Origin: Cyclobacteriaceae bacterium
GTDB lineage: Bacteria > Bacteroidota > Bacteroidia > Cytophagales > Cyclobacteriaceae
DNA length: 64,000 nt
Assembly: GCA_027533395.1 (NCBI GenBank)
Contig: JAPZUF010000008.1
Span: 1 to 64,000, forward strand
Direction: 5' to 3'
Shown here piece after piece: positions 33,899 through 42,881 of the stretch. A program made the position numbers and the translations under genes. The notes under the pieces were generated by a model. That model was not told where the DNA came from and did no database searches. It saw only the letters and a program-made list of their open reading frames with translations. How positions within the stretch are numbered: position 1 is the first letter of the stretch; each line of letters starts with the position of its first letter.

Positions 33899-35085
33899 CT
33901 TTTACTTAGACTGTTTAACATACTTAACTTCTTACGACTTCTTTTAATTTTTTCTTGTCTACTATCCTCATTTAAAATTGAAAGAATAACAAATAGAAAT
34001 AAAATCATTATTTGACTTTTCTGACGAATTGCTAAACCGAGATTTCCAGAAACTTGTGCCAACGCAATTGAGACTGTAATAAAACTTAATAAGGAACCTT
34101 TTACTAAATAGTCACCTTTAAAAATATAGTTCCAACTTCTAAATCGGTGGAAAACATACAGGGTAATAAACAGATAAAAAACATTTTCGACAGATACAAA
34201 TAGACCCAAAGCACCCGGAGCATCAAAGAAAAGTGGTCGATACAAAAAAGTAAAAACCTGCAATGGCAAACTATACTGATTGATATTTACACCAGATGTT
34301 GCTTTACCTAACTCGCTTGCTCTGTAGCTTAAATCAAGGCCTTGCGTCAAAAATTGATCTTCATCGATGCCTACCAGTGTTAGTACATCCTTATAAATGA
34401 AAAAGAAGGCTATTGCTGCTCCTCCTAAAAAAATTATTCTCCATGCAACTGGTAAGCCCTTCGTTGAAAATATGAATCCAACTCCATAACATACTAACAT
34501 CATCAGCATGATGTGAGGGCGGACATGGTAAATAATAATTCCGCTTATCAATAAAGGAAGCAAACGATAACGTGGATTAATTAATGACCAAAAGAAAAGT
34601 GCAATAGCAAAAAAAATAACAGAACCTTTCCCTAGAGATGAAGACCAAAAATGCAGATTAGGCAAAAACAAAATAAGCTTAAGCAAGTCATAACCAAAAA
34701 TGGTCGGTCTGAATTTTATTATTTCCTTTAAAGCAATGAGAAAAAACAAAAATCCACAGTAACCGATGAAACTAAAAAAAGCCATAGTTGCCTCATAGGT
34801 AAATGAAAAATATTGTATTAAAGGATAAGCTAAAAATTTAATAAACGTTGTACTCGTGCCATATAATTCAAACCATGTTGGTGAAGTTAAAGATGTAGAA
34901 TAGTACGCTTTTGAGTCTGATGGATTAAAAGTAACGTATACAAAATATACAATAGATAGAAACAAATGATACCAAAACAATTCTTTTGCAATACGACTAT
35001 TCGCAGTGCCAGCCTTAAAAAAATAATCAGCAAAGCTGTGTGCTAGAAATGCTGTTATGAATATGATAATGAAGCCGTAAAGCAT
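33895..35085 (-). CDS. Polytopic membrane protein, Wzy/EpsG-like polymerase candidate
   Basis: 396 residues with about ten hydrophobic helices across almost the whole length and a basic C-terminus (SRQEKIKRSRKKL). An early periplasmic loop contains NPSDSKAYYSTSL, reminiscent of the loop motif in EpsG/Wzy-type proteins. Every Wzx/Wzy locus needs one polymerase, and no other protein here fits, so polymerase is the best inference. It is translationally coupled on both sides (4-base overlap with the deacetylase; 1-base overlap with the GNAT gene). Confidence 0.7.
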   Translation of the reverse strand: MLYGFIIIFITAFLAHSFADYFFKAGTANSRIAKELFWYHLFLSIVYFVYVTFNPSDSKAYYSTSLTSPTWFELYGTSTTFIKFLAYPLIQYFSFTYEATMAFFSFIGYCGFLFFLIALKEIIKFRPTIFGYDLLKLILFLPNLHFWSSSLGKGSVIFFAIALFFWSLINPRYRLLPLLISGIIIYHVRPHIMLMMLVCYGVGFIFSTKGLPVAWRIIFLGGAAIAFFFIYKDVLTLVGIDEDQFLTQGLDLSYRASELGKATSGVNINQYSLPLQVFTFLYRPLFFDAPGALGLFVSVENVFYLFITLYVFHRFRSWNYIFKGDYLVKGSLLSFITVSIALAQVSGNLGLAIRQKSQIMILFLFVILSILNEDSRQEKIKRSRKKLSMLNSLSKR

Positions 35086-36026
35086 TAAAATAATTCTAAA
35101 TCACCAAGTGACGGAGACCAATTTATGAATAAAAATAATTCATTAGGCAAATCACGTGATACTTGTCGTATCGTGACTATTGGACCAACATTAAGTAATA
35201 CACCTTTCTTAAAATTATTTGTTTTGCCAGATAACGTTATAACCCTAGCGTGATGCTTTGAAGCAGCTATTTTTATCTGAATCCACAGTGTCTTACTGAC
35301 TTGTTGTTTATCTGAAAGATATTCTACTACGCGCAATTCCTTTAGTCTTCCTTCTTTAATTCTATATATGACAAATTCATTCTCTTCTCCTTTCAAAATT
35401 TGATATGTCGCCACCGGAACTTGCTGATAACGCCATTTTAAATAATTGATACTTTTGGGAGTTGTAATCGTTGAATGGATCTTGTTACTTTCATAGTATG
35501 TTTTTTCTAATTCTTCCCAAGAGATTTGTTGAGTGACTTTATTTCTAAAAAAGAATTCTTCGAATGGTGTAATAAACCTTAATCTTATGGGTAGTCGGCC
35601 AGCCTTTATCCAGCCCATTTTTAAATAGCCTGGCATTGAATTTTTATTAGGCGTGTTGAAAATAAAATCAACATGGTTTTGCTTGCAATCTTCTATTAAC
35701 TGTAAAGTGAGTTTTTTGAAAATTCCTTTACCTTGATGATTGGGATGAGTTGCTGTATCTACCGCTCTAGCAGCTTTTAGCGTTTTGCCATTCAGTTTCC
35801 AATGCCATTGCATAAATGCTCTGACACCTATAAGTTCACTATTTTCTTCCGCGATAAGAACAGGTGACTGCCCAAAAGGATTTTCTACATGCTTCCAGCG
35901 CCAAAAATTTTCTGACTTTGGCATAAGGGATTCGCCCAAACTTTGCTTGAGTAAGTTTACAATTTTGGGCAAGTCCTGATTATTTGCACTTCGGATATTC
36001 ACTTTTTCTTCCTTATAGTAATTCAT
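35085..36026 (-). CDS. GNAT-family N-acetyltransferase
   Basis: 313 residues. A GNAT fold occupies about residues 8-145: NIRSANNQDLPKIVNLLKQ, IAEENSELIGVRAF, then the acetyl-CoA loop in HPNHQGKGIFKKL (Q-x-x-G-x-G/A type) and PNKNSMPGYLKMGW. The C-terminal half is a second domain of unclear family. Probably acetylates an amino sugar or a surface-glycan component. It follows the broken GIY-YIG fragment and precedes the polymerase candidate. Confidence 0.82.
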   Translation of the reverse strand: MNYYKEEKVNIRSANNQDLPKIVNLLKQSLGESLMPKSENFWRWKHVENPFGQSPVLIAEENSELIGVRAFMQWHWKLNGKTLKAARAVDTATHPNHQGKGIFKKLTLQLIEDCKQNHVDFIFNTPNKNSMPGYLKMGWIKAGRLPIRLRFITPFEEFFFRNKVTQQISWEELEKTYYESNKIHSTITTPKSINYLKWRYQQVPVATYQILKGEENEFVIYRIKEGRLKELRVVEYLSDKQQVSKTLWIQIKIAASKHHARVITLSGKTNNFKKGVLLNVGPIVTIRQVSRDLPNELFLFINWSPSLGDLELF

Positions 36027-36272
36027 TTACCAAGTTAGCACTTCATAACTCAAATCACGCCATGTAGGATTTAACGATTCTATCAACTGAATTTCAAATT
36101 TTCTCACTTTACCTTTTAAAAACCTTTCTCTTTCCATTGCCTCAACTATTGAATTGAAGTTTTCATAATAAACTGATTTATGCACATTATATCTAGCCGT
36201 AAAACTTCTAGGATAAAATTTTTCTTTTTGTTGAATTAATCTTGCCATTAAACCTGAGATCACTCCTATGTA
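36027..36272 (-). pseudogene. Truncated GIY-YIG nuclease remnant
   Basis: About 80 codons. On the minus strand the frame runs from TAC ATA GGA GTG (Tyr-Ile-Gly-Val) at 36272 to a stop at 36027, directly preceded by an in-frame TAA. The sequence continues SGLMARLIQQ, then FTARYNVHKSVYYENF and ESLNPTWRDLSYEV, which is the typical second half of small UPF0213-type GIY-YIG proteins. The GIY strand and first helix are missing. It sits in the middle of the polysaccharide genes, next to an imperfect inverted repeat. A short product from GTG at 36263 is possible but unlikely to be active. Confidence 0.75.
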
Positions 36273-36343
36273 TTAAACCTTGTTACATTTATTTGTTAAA
36301 ATGTAAACAGTACCGCCTTTTTTCATTTCAAAAACGAATCTCT

Positions 36344-36395
36344 GAGCGTAAGCGAAGAGTCTTTACTATTTCTTTGAGATGCTTCGCTATCGCTC
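36344..36395. repeat. Imperfect inverted repeat beside GIY-YIG remnant
   Basis: GAGCGTAAGCGAAG (36344-36357) and CTTCGCTATCGCTC (36382-36395) pair in 12 of 14 positions. The right arm runs into the last codon of the downstream glycosyltransferase. It may be part of a mobile repeat or act as a terminator stem; no U-tract is seen. Confidence 0.5.
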
Positions 36396-37488
36396 AGCAA
36401 TCGTGATAGAGAATTTCCAACTCATTTACCATTCTTTCTAGGCTGAAGAACTCTTGAACTCTCTTTCTTGCTTCAAGGGCTATTTTTTCACGGAGTTGCT
36501 TATTGCTAAGCAATTCTTTCAAATCTTCTTCCAGTAATTTCCAATCATTAACATCTCGCAATAATCCGTTTTTTCCTTGCTCAATCACTTCTTTAATGCC
36601 TCCAGCGTTTGTGCTTACAATTGCACATTCCATACTCATCGCTTCAAGCATGGCTATAGGTAAGCCTTCAAAAATAGATGTCATCATATAGATGTCCGTT
36701 GCAGACAACCACGGTTTAACATTTTCTTGTAAACCGGGAAAAATAATGTTTGGATGGCTCCCTAAATCCTGATAAGTCTTCATGATTTCAGGTTTGAGTA
36801 TGCCATCACCAATCATGATAAAGTAAATGTTTTTTTCCCTCTCGAGTATCGTATTTGCTATTTGTAACCATTCTGTTAATCTCTTTTGAAATCGAAAAAC
36901 AGCTATGGTTGAAATAACTATAGCATGTTGTGGAATATTCAATTGTTGTCGAAGCTCAAAGCCTAATTCTCTATTTCTAATAAAGGATTGCGTATTCACA
37001 CCATTTAAAATAACCTTAACCGGATAATTTTTTCCTATGTTTTGCTCAATAGAAATCTTTACATCCTCTGAAACTGCAACTACTTTACTTTGCCATCCGA
37101 AAGTAAACTTATTTAGCCATTTTGTTATACCATGGTAGCGTTCTAGTTTATTATGCTCTGTATAAATAAGAGGAACTTTCGCCAATTTGCATGCTAAACG
37201 AGCCACAAAGCCAGCCCAAGGTAAATGAGCGTGAACACAATGAATATTGTTTTGCTTAATGAATTTAAAAAGTTGATAAAATGATAAAAGTAAAGTGACA
37301 TTATTTGTTTTATTATAGCAATATACTTTAGCACCTGCCTTTTCTAAATCCTTAACTAATTGATTTTTCCATGGAAGAAAGTAGATCACATAAAACTCGA
37401 ACTTACTATTGTGTAATTTAATAGTTTCAGGTAAAAGCATTTCTGCTCCTCCTCTACCTAAAGATTTTATAACGTGAAGGACTTTCAA
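36394..37488 (-). CDS. GT4 glycosyltransferase
   Basis: 364 residues, GT-B fold. The start KVLHVIKSLGRGGAEMLLPE is the usual donor-loop start. Further motifs are VHAHLPWAGFVARLA, VILNGVNTQSF, STIAVFRFQKRLTEWL and the acidic nucleotide-sugar motif FEGLPIAMLEAMSMECAIV. No membrane helix. One of three consecutive GT4 genes that probably add successive sugars to the repeat unit. Donor and linkage cannot be deduced. A 2-base gap separates it from the next GT4 gene. Confidence 0.9.
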   Translation of the reverse strand: MKVLHVIKSLGRGGAEMLLPETIKLHNSKFEFYVIYFLPWKNQLVKDLEKAGAKVYCYNKTNNVTLLLSFYQLFKFIKQNNIHCVHAHLPWAGFVARLACKLAKVPLIYTEHNKLERYHGITKWLNKFTFGWQSKVVAVSEDVKISIEQNIGKNYPVKVILNGVNTQSFIRNRELGFELRQQLNIPQHAIVISTIAVFRFQKRLTEWLQIANTILEREKNIYFIMIGDGILKPEIMKTYQDLGSHPNIIFPGLQENVKPWLSATDIYMMTSIFEGLPIAMLEAMSMECAIVSTNAGGIKEVIEQGKNGLLRDVNDWKLLEEDLKELLSNKQLREKIALEARKRVQEFFSLERMVNELEILYHDC

Positions 37489-37490
37489 TT

Positions 37491-38570
37491 TTATTTGGAA
37501 TTACCTCTTACTAATACTTCTTTATATAGTTTTTCAAATCTTCCAGCTATCATCTTATTGTCATAACCCCTAGAAACTAAGTCAAAGGCCTGTTGAATAA
37601 TCATATTTACATTATTTGTCAAAATGTATTGCACAGCCTCCACAAATGCTTCTTCATTATTTTTTTCTATCAACCAACCTGTTTGGTTATTTACCACTAA
37701 ATCACCAATACCACCTACGTTATAAGCCACCACCGGGGTTTTACAATACATGGCTTCTAATATAACCGCTGGTAAACCTTCAATTATACTTGGCAAAACT
37801 AAAACTGAAGCTTGTTGCATGTAATATTCAACATCAGTTTGATATCCAAAAAAAATAACGTCTTTAATATTTTTCTCTTTAACGATATTTTCAATTTCAC
37901 TTCTAAGAGGACCATCTCCAACAAGCCACAACTCTAAATCTGAATTATTCTTTTTTAATGATTCATAAACATTAAGTAAACCTTTATGATTTTTTTCGAA
38001 AGTAAATCCTCCAACATGTATAATTACATTTCTTGAACGTTTTAAATAATCAATACTTTTTGTTAAATCTATTCCTATTGGAATTACATTTATCTTTTGC
38101 TCCATCTCTGGAAAAAAATTTACAAAATCCTTTTTAGAGTGTTCACTTACAGAAACAACATGATCTACATTCTTAAAAAGTAATTTGTTAAACCATTTAA
38201 TGAAAGGGGATTTAATGTAAAGGCTAACTGTACTGGCATTCCTAAATATTATTGGTGTTTTCCACCTAAAAAGCATTTTCGAAAACACAGCAAATTTTAA
38301 TGTATCTCCTGCGTTTGCCTGAATAACATTATAGCCGTGAGTTTTAATTTCCTTATGCAACAAGTACCAGCCATAAATGTCAAAAAATCGATACTTTATT
38401 GATCTATTTAAATTAATAACATTAGGAATTAAGTCTTTATTCTTTCCTTTTCTAAATATGGAAATTAAAGTACTTTGATTACCTAAATCATTTAATTTCT
38501 TCGATAAGGTATTAGCAAATGTTTCTGCTCCTCTCAATTGATTACTCTGAATGATCTGTAAAATCTTCAT
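37491..38570 (-). CDS. GT4 glycosyltransferase
   Basis: 359 residues, GT-B fold. Starts MKILQIIQSNQLRGAETFANTL. Seen: IQANAGDTLKFAVF in the acceptor half, then VIHVGGFTFEKNHKGLLNVYE and the acidic motif IEGLPAVILEAMYCKTPVV in the donor half. Overlaps the upstream GT4 gene by 4 bases. Related to its two neighbours in fold but not closely in sequence, so not a recent tandem duplication. Substrates unknown. Confidence 0.9.
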   Translation of the reverse strand: MKILQIIQSNQLRGAETFANTLSKKLNDLGNQSTLISIFRKGKNKDLIPNVINLNRSIKYRFFDIYGWYLLHKEIKTHGYNVIQANAGDTLKFAVFSKMLFRWKTPIIFRNASTVSLYIKSPFIKWFNKLLFKNVDHVVSVSEHSKKDFVNFFPEMEQKINVIPIGIDLTKSIDYLKRSRNVIIHVGGFTFEKNHKGLLNVYESLKKNNSDLELWLVGDGPLRSEIENIVKEKNIKDVIFFGYQTDVEYYMQQASVLVLPSIIEGLPAVILEAMYCKTPVVAYNVGGIGDLVVNNQTGWLIEKNNEEAFVEAVQYILTNNVNMIIQQAFDLVSRGYDNKMIAGRFEKLYKEVLVRGNSK

Positions 38571-39700
38571 TTTAAGATGCTATCATATATTAATTCATAT
38601 CTGTTTGATATACTCTCAATATCAAACTTTTCATTTGCAGTACTATATGCCTTCTCAGTTTTCTCTCTCCAGTTCGAAGTTTGCGTAGCTTTTAGCATAG
38701 CATTTGTCATATCATCTACATTTCCTACTTTAAATGTGATGGCCATTGTGTTATCAATACATTCTAAGTTTTCTGAGATAGAGGATGCTATGATAGGAAC
38801 CTTAGCGAACATTGCTTCTATCAATGCACCTGGTAATCCCTCAAAATAGCTTGGGAATATAAAATAGTTGGAAGCCTTTAATAAAGCTGGGATATCGCCA
38901 CGATGTCCTAATAAAACAACAGATTGTTCCATGTGAAGTTGTTGTATCAACCTTTCCAGCGTTTCCTTTAATATACCATCACCTACAATTAAGAGCTTTG
39001 CTCTAGGTTCTTTTCTCTTGAATTCTTTAAATGCGTATAACAGATCTTTCTGTCCTTTTCGTTCTAACAACCTACTTACATTTATAAAAACAACATTATC
39101 AATTAGATCTAACTGCTTTTTTAATTGCAAGATTGTCTCCTCTGTTACTGATAAAAAGGAATTTTTGTTTCTACCTCTATATACTACAATCACCTTGTCA
39201 AGATTCAAATCTAAGGCACTAGCATTACTACATTTTATTGACTCAGAATTTGAAATATATAAATCAGGAATGCTAGAGTGCCACCTATCATATAATTGAT
39301 ATGCAAACAATTTCGCCTTCCCCAGTAAGCCTAAACTTTTGTAGCGACTTTTAGAATAAGAGTTATTAACTAAACTATTGATAAGTGGAACTTTTAATTT
39401 TGCTTTTAATTTTCTCCCAACCTGATCACTTCGATAAAGGGTGGAATGAATTAAACTTACTTTCTTATCTTTAATTAGCTCTAATACCAACTCACTCAAG
39501 TGCTTAAAATTGTTTGATGGCGTTTCATTTAAAGACAATACTTCCACGCCACTTTCTATGAATTCATTTTTTAAATCTTCTCCATTAAATAAATGAACAA
39601 AAATTGGTTTATACCTTTTAAATTTAGCTGTAATCTCTAGAAGACTTCTTTCTGCTCCACCAATATTTAGGGTATCGATTATGAATAAAATGTTAGACAT
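38567..39700 (-). CDS. GT4 glycosyltransferase
   Basis: 377 residues, GT-B fold. Starts with IDTLNIGGAERSLLEI; HSTLYRSDQVGRKL lies in the acceptor half. The donor half has FINVSRLLERKGQKDLLYAF and FEGLPGALIEAMFAKVPII. It is followed upstream in the operon by the hexapeptide acyltransferase with no intergenic gap (39700/39701). Sugar and linkage unknown. Confidence 0.9.
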   Translation of the reverse strand: MSNILFIIDTLNIGGAERSLLEITAKFKRYKPIFVHLFNGEDLKNEFIESGVEVLSLNETPSNNFKHLSELVLELIKDKKVSLIHSTLYRSDQVGRKLKAKLKVPLINSLVNNSYSKSRYKSLGLLGKAKLFAYQLYDRWHSSIPDLYISNSESIKCSNASALDLNLDKVIVVYRGRNKNSFLSVTEETILQLKKQLDLIDNVVFINVSRLLERKGQKDLLYAFKEFKRKEPRAKLLIVGDGILKETLERLIQQLHMEQSVVLLGHRGDIPALLKASNYFIFPSYFEGLPGALIEAMFAKVPIIASSISENLECIDNTMAITFKVGNVDDMTNAMLKATQTSNWREKTEKAYSTANEKFDIESISNRYELIYDSILK

Positions 39701-40228
39701 TTAAATGTTATTAATATATCCACCACTTCCATTGAATGAAATTACTTGAGCTGGATTTCCCATGACAACTGCATTATCGGGGATATCCTCAACAACAAAA
39801 CTTAATGGGGAAATCAAAACATTGTTTCCAACTTTTATCCCACCTACAATGACTGCGTTAGCACCAATCCACACATAATTACCAATTATTGGAACTCCTT
39901 TTCTCTTACCTCGATTTGTTTGACCTATTGTAACACCTTGTGCTATGTTACAATTAGATCCAATCACAGTTTTAGGATTAATAATTATGTTTCCATAATG
40001 AGACAAAAAAAGACCTGGACCTATTTTAGTTGTATGAGGAATGTTAATTCCATATAAAACTTGATTTACTTTTAACAAAATTCGCGAAACAAATCCCAAT
40101 GGGTTTAGTACATTTAATTTTGAACAAATTCTCATTAAGAAAACATAGCGAAAACAAGGATTAAAAATCAGTCCATTAATTAAAAACTTTTCGTTGTATC
40201 GTTTAAAATCGGCCTTAAAACTATTCAT
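39701..40228 (-). CDS. Serine-acetyltransferase-like hexapeptide acyltransferase
   Basis: 175 residues. A short helical N-terminal part (about 1-55) precedes a left-handed beta-helix with GPGLFLSHYGNIIINPKTVIG, GVTIGQTNRGKRKG and IGNYVWIGANAVIVGG, then the closing VVMGNPAQVIS. The layout is that of CysE-like (cd03354-type) acetyltransferases found in polysaccharide loci, where they O-acetylate sugars rather than serine. The truncated N-terminus compared with CysE supports the glycan role. Substrate unknown. Confidence 0.87.
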   Translation of the reverse strand: MNSFKADFKRYNEKFLINGLIFNPCFRYVFLMRICSKLNVLNPLGFVSRILLKVNQVLYGINIPHTTKIGPGLFLSHYGNIIINPKTVIGSNCNIAQGVTIGQTNRGKRKGVPIIGNYVWIGANAVIVGGIKVGNNVLISPLSFVVEDIPDNAVVMGNPAQVISFNGSGGYINNI

Positions 40229-40231
40229 AAA

Positions 40232-41089
40232 CTAAGCAATCAAGTATCTTATAAGACTTAAAGTAGATTTTATATTTAGGTTATTATTTCTTATTTTTTC
40301 AATCTGCAGATAAATCGATTCCTTTTTTAAGCCTAACTTATAAGCTGCAAAAGCACATACTCCTAAATAATCACTTAATTCCTTTCTTGAATTATCTCTT
40401 AATAAAATCTCCTTATGTTTTGAAATGAGTGCTTTTGTACCGTCATATACTAATTGAAAGTTATCCCTTATTCTTTGATTATCATGAACATAAACTGTAA
40501 GCAATACTTCATTTAACCAATTAACGTAAAATCCTAATTCATAAATTTTCATTGCTAATCTAATACCTAAATCTGTATGATGACCAGAACTTAATGAAAT
40601 ATCAAATCCATTCACTTTAGAAAAAATTTCATTTCTTACCATATAAGCACCAGCTACGAAACAAAACTTATCTTTATCACTTAAAAATCTTAAATTTATA
40701 GGGTTTTGAATTTTTTCAATTCTTTCTGATTTCCTTTTCTCAAAGGAACAAGAGATTATTCCAAACTTGTTATTTGCATTTTTTACGAATTTATCTAGCC
40801 AATTTAGCTTAACAGCATCATCACTATCCAAAAAAATAATCCACTCACCTTTCGCCAACTTTGCACCAAAATTTCGAGAATCAGCCGCACCTGAATTTTT
40901 TTTTGTAACGTATTTGATTCTTTCATCTTCTTTATACTCATCAATTACCTCTGCAATTGAATCCGTGGAGCCATCGTCTACAATGATATGTTCCCAATAT
41001 TTATAATCTTGAGCGCATACACTGTCGATACAAGTTCTAATCATATGCGCTCTGTTATAAACCGGTGTTATGATTGAAATAAAAATCAT
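40232..41089 (-). CDS. GT2 glycosyltransferase
   Basis: 285 residues, GT-A fold. Starts SIITPVYNRAHMIRTCIDSV; the first nucleotide-binding aspartates are in VDDGSTDS and the metal motif is LDSDDAV near residue 92. The C-terminal third is shorter than in processive synthases, and no membrane helix is present, so it probably adds a single sugar. It is the last of the right-hand minus-strand glycosyltransferase genes before the divergent plus-strand pair (27-base gap to the next start). Confidence 0.9.
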   Translation of the reverse strand: MIFISIITPVYNRAHMIRTCIDSVCAQDYKYWEHIIVDDGSTDSIAEVIDEYKEDERIKYVTKKNSGAADSRNFGAKLAKGEWIIFLDSDDAVKLNWLDKFVKNANNKFGIISCSFEKRKSERIEKIQNPINLRFLSDKDKFCFVAGAYMVRNEIFSKVNGFDISLSSGHHTDLGIRLAMKIYELGFYVNWLNEVLLTVYVHDNQRIRDNFQLVYDGTKALISKHKEILLRDNSRKELSDYLGVCAFAAYKLGLKKESIYLQIEKIRNNNLNIKSTLSLIRYLIA

Positions 41090-41116
41090 TTAAATTGCAT
41101 CAATTAAATTTTAAAA

Positions 41117-41821
41117 ATGGAAAGGTTTATAATTGCCCGACAAATTGCAACGAGATTTTATTGGATAAAAAAAAACTTAAAGCCAATAAATAGCTCTCAT
41201 TTTAAAAAAGTATTTTTCTTTCGAGTAGTAAAGCCTTTTTGTGAATTATATTATTTGACTTACAAAAAACTTAATTCTGATACTCCGTGGACATCACCCG
41301 CTTCAATTGAGATATTCAAAGCATTATTAACCAAAAACATGAAAGGTTTTGAATATGGCAGTGGTGGTAGCACCATCTTCTTTGCATCTAAGGTTAAGGA
41401 GTTGATTAGCATTGAGCACAATAAGGAATGGTATGAACACATTTCTAATCGATTACTTACAGAAGGAGTAAAAAACGTCACCTATAAATTTTTCGATAAA
41501 GAAAATGATGAAGATTATACTGAAGAAACAATAAATATTGGTAGTCAAAATCTTCAACATAAATTTCAAAAAGATTTTTATCGTTATGTAAATTCTATCA
41601 ATCAATTCGATAATGAAACCTTCGACTTTATTGTTGTTGATGGCCGAGCCAGGGTAGATTGCGTGGTTCGTTCTATCAATAAGTTAAAGTCAGGAGGCCT
41701 ACTTATAGTTGATAATTCTGAAAGAGATCGATATCAAAAAATTAAAGAGCTTTTAAATAACTGGCCCTCTATAACGACTAGCACTGGTTTAACTGATACA
41801 ACTATTTGGTTTAAAATTTAA
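41117..41821 (+). CDS. Class I SAM-methyltransferase-like protein
   Basis: 234 residues. Motif I-like FEYGSGGSTIFFA (about 77-89), motif II-like LISIEHNKEWYEHI, and FDFIVVDGRARVDCV in the position of motif IV suggest a Rossmann methyltransferase, perhaps for a sugar. The N-terminal 60 residues are basic and helical. It is on the opposite strand to the surrounding polysaccharide genes and is followed after 1 base by an acyltransferase gene. Catalytic activity is not certain. Base composition is AT-rich like its neighbours. Confidence 0.75.
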   Translation: MERFIIARQIATRFYWIKKNLKPINSSHFKKVFFFRVVKPFCELYYLTYKKLNSDTPWTSPASIEIFKALLTKNMKGFEYGSGGSTIFFASKVKELISIEHNKEWYEHISNRLLTEGVKNVTYKFFDKENDEDYTEETINIGSQNLQHKFQKDFYRYVNSINQFDNETFDFIVVDGRARVDCVVRSINKLKSGGLLIVDNSERDRYQKIKELLNNWPSITTSTGLTDTTIWFKI

Positions 41822-41822
41822 C

Positions 41823-42881
41823 ATGGTAGCAAAAATTGAAACTCTCGATGGCTTACGTGGATATGCAGCACTCTTAGTTTTATGGGCTCATTTTCCTGTA
41901 ATGGGCAACCTCTCAAAGTATTCACATCTAGCCTCCAGCTATACCTTTGCTGGCTACATTGGAGTTGATGTTTTTTTTGCTCTAAGTGGCTTTTTAATTA
42001 CACGCATTTTAATAAAAGAGAAAGAATCAAATGATCTATCGTTCAAAAGATTTTATCTAAAAAGATGTTTAAGAATATTTCCCATTTATTATCTAAGTAT
42101 CATATTAGTAGGCCTAGTCATCAGTTGGAATGATTTAATCTGGGTAGCTACTTATCTTTCAAATTATTACTTTTCATTCCAATCAGCACCTAACGCTATG
42201 CGACACACTTGGTCACTTTGTGTTGAGGAGCACTTTTATATATTCTGGCCATTGATTATTTATTTGTTTACTATTGAGCAAGCTAGAAAAGTAATTCTAG
42301 TTTACATTCCTCTATTTGTAATACTCGGTGTACTTTTAACGATTATCATTTCTGATGCTGCTTTAAGCGATAATCTAATTTACAGAGCTTCTCACCTTAG
42401 GATATTAACTTTGGCGCTTGGTAGTGGTTTAGCTTTTTTTGAAAAGGACATATTAAGCTTATCTCAAAAGAAAACATGGTTGCTTGTATCGATACTTACT
42501 TTTGCATTTATAGTTTGCAGGTTTTATCATAAAATTATATATCTAAAAGATATTAATTCTTCCATAATTAAGCTTTTCACGTTGTCTGTTTTTTCAACCT
42601 TACTTGTGTCAATTGTAATAAAGATGAATTCAAATTTTCTAGTTAAGTTAAAATTTATCTTTACGAATTCTTTTATCAAATTTATTGGGAAGATTAGTTA
42701 TGGAATTTATTTATACCATTATCCAATTTACTTTCTGTTTGGTTATACAATCGATGATTATCAAATTGAATCTTCTATTCCTCAGGCTCTAATTGTGGTA
42801 AGCCTTTGTCTTATTGTTCCAACGATTTCATTTTATCTTATTGAAAAACCCCTCCTCAACCTAAAAGAAAAGATAAAATAG
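41823..42881 (+). CDS. Acyltransferase 3 family membrane protein (OafA-like)
   Basis: 352 residues, about ten membrane helices. Seen: IETLDGLRGYAALLVLWAHF with the family His, GVDVFFALSGFLITRIL, FYLKRCLRIFPIYYLS and HTWSLCVEEHFYIFWPLI, all hallmarks of acyltransferase 3 proteins that O-acylate surface glycans. There is no SGNH domain. Its stop codon directly abuts the stop of the convergent wzx gene (42881/42882). Confidence 0.93.
   Translation: MVAKIETLDGLRGYAALLVLWAHFPVMGNLSKYSHLASSYTFAGYIGVDVFFALSGFLITRILIKEKESNDLSFKRFYLKRCLRIFPIYYLSIILVGLVISWNDLIWVATYLSNYYFSFQSAPNAMRHTWSLCVEEHFYIFWPLIIYLFTIEQARKVILVYIPLFVILGVLLTIIISDAALSDNLIYRASHLRILTLALGSGLAFFEKDILSLSQKKTWLLVSILTFAFIVCRFYHKIIYLKDINSSIIKLFTLSVFSTLLVSIVIKMNSNFLVKLKFIFTNSFIKFIGKISYGIYLYHYPIYFLFGYTIDDYQIESSIPQALIVVSLCLIVPTISFYLIEKPLLNLKEKIK

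Noticed and set aside
36394-39700. Three GT4 genes as a recent tandem triplication
   Set aside because: They share fold motifs only; the sequences between motifs differ strongly.
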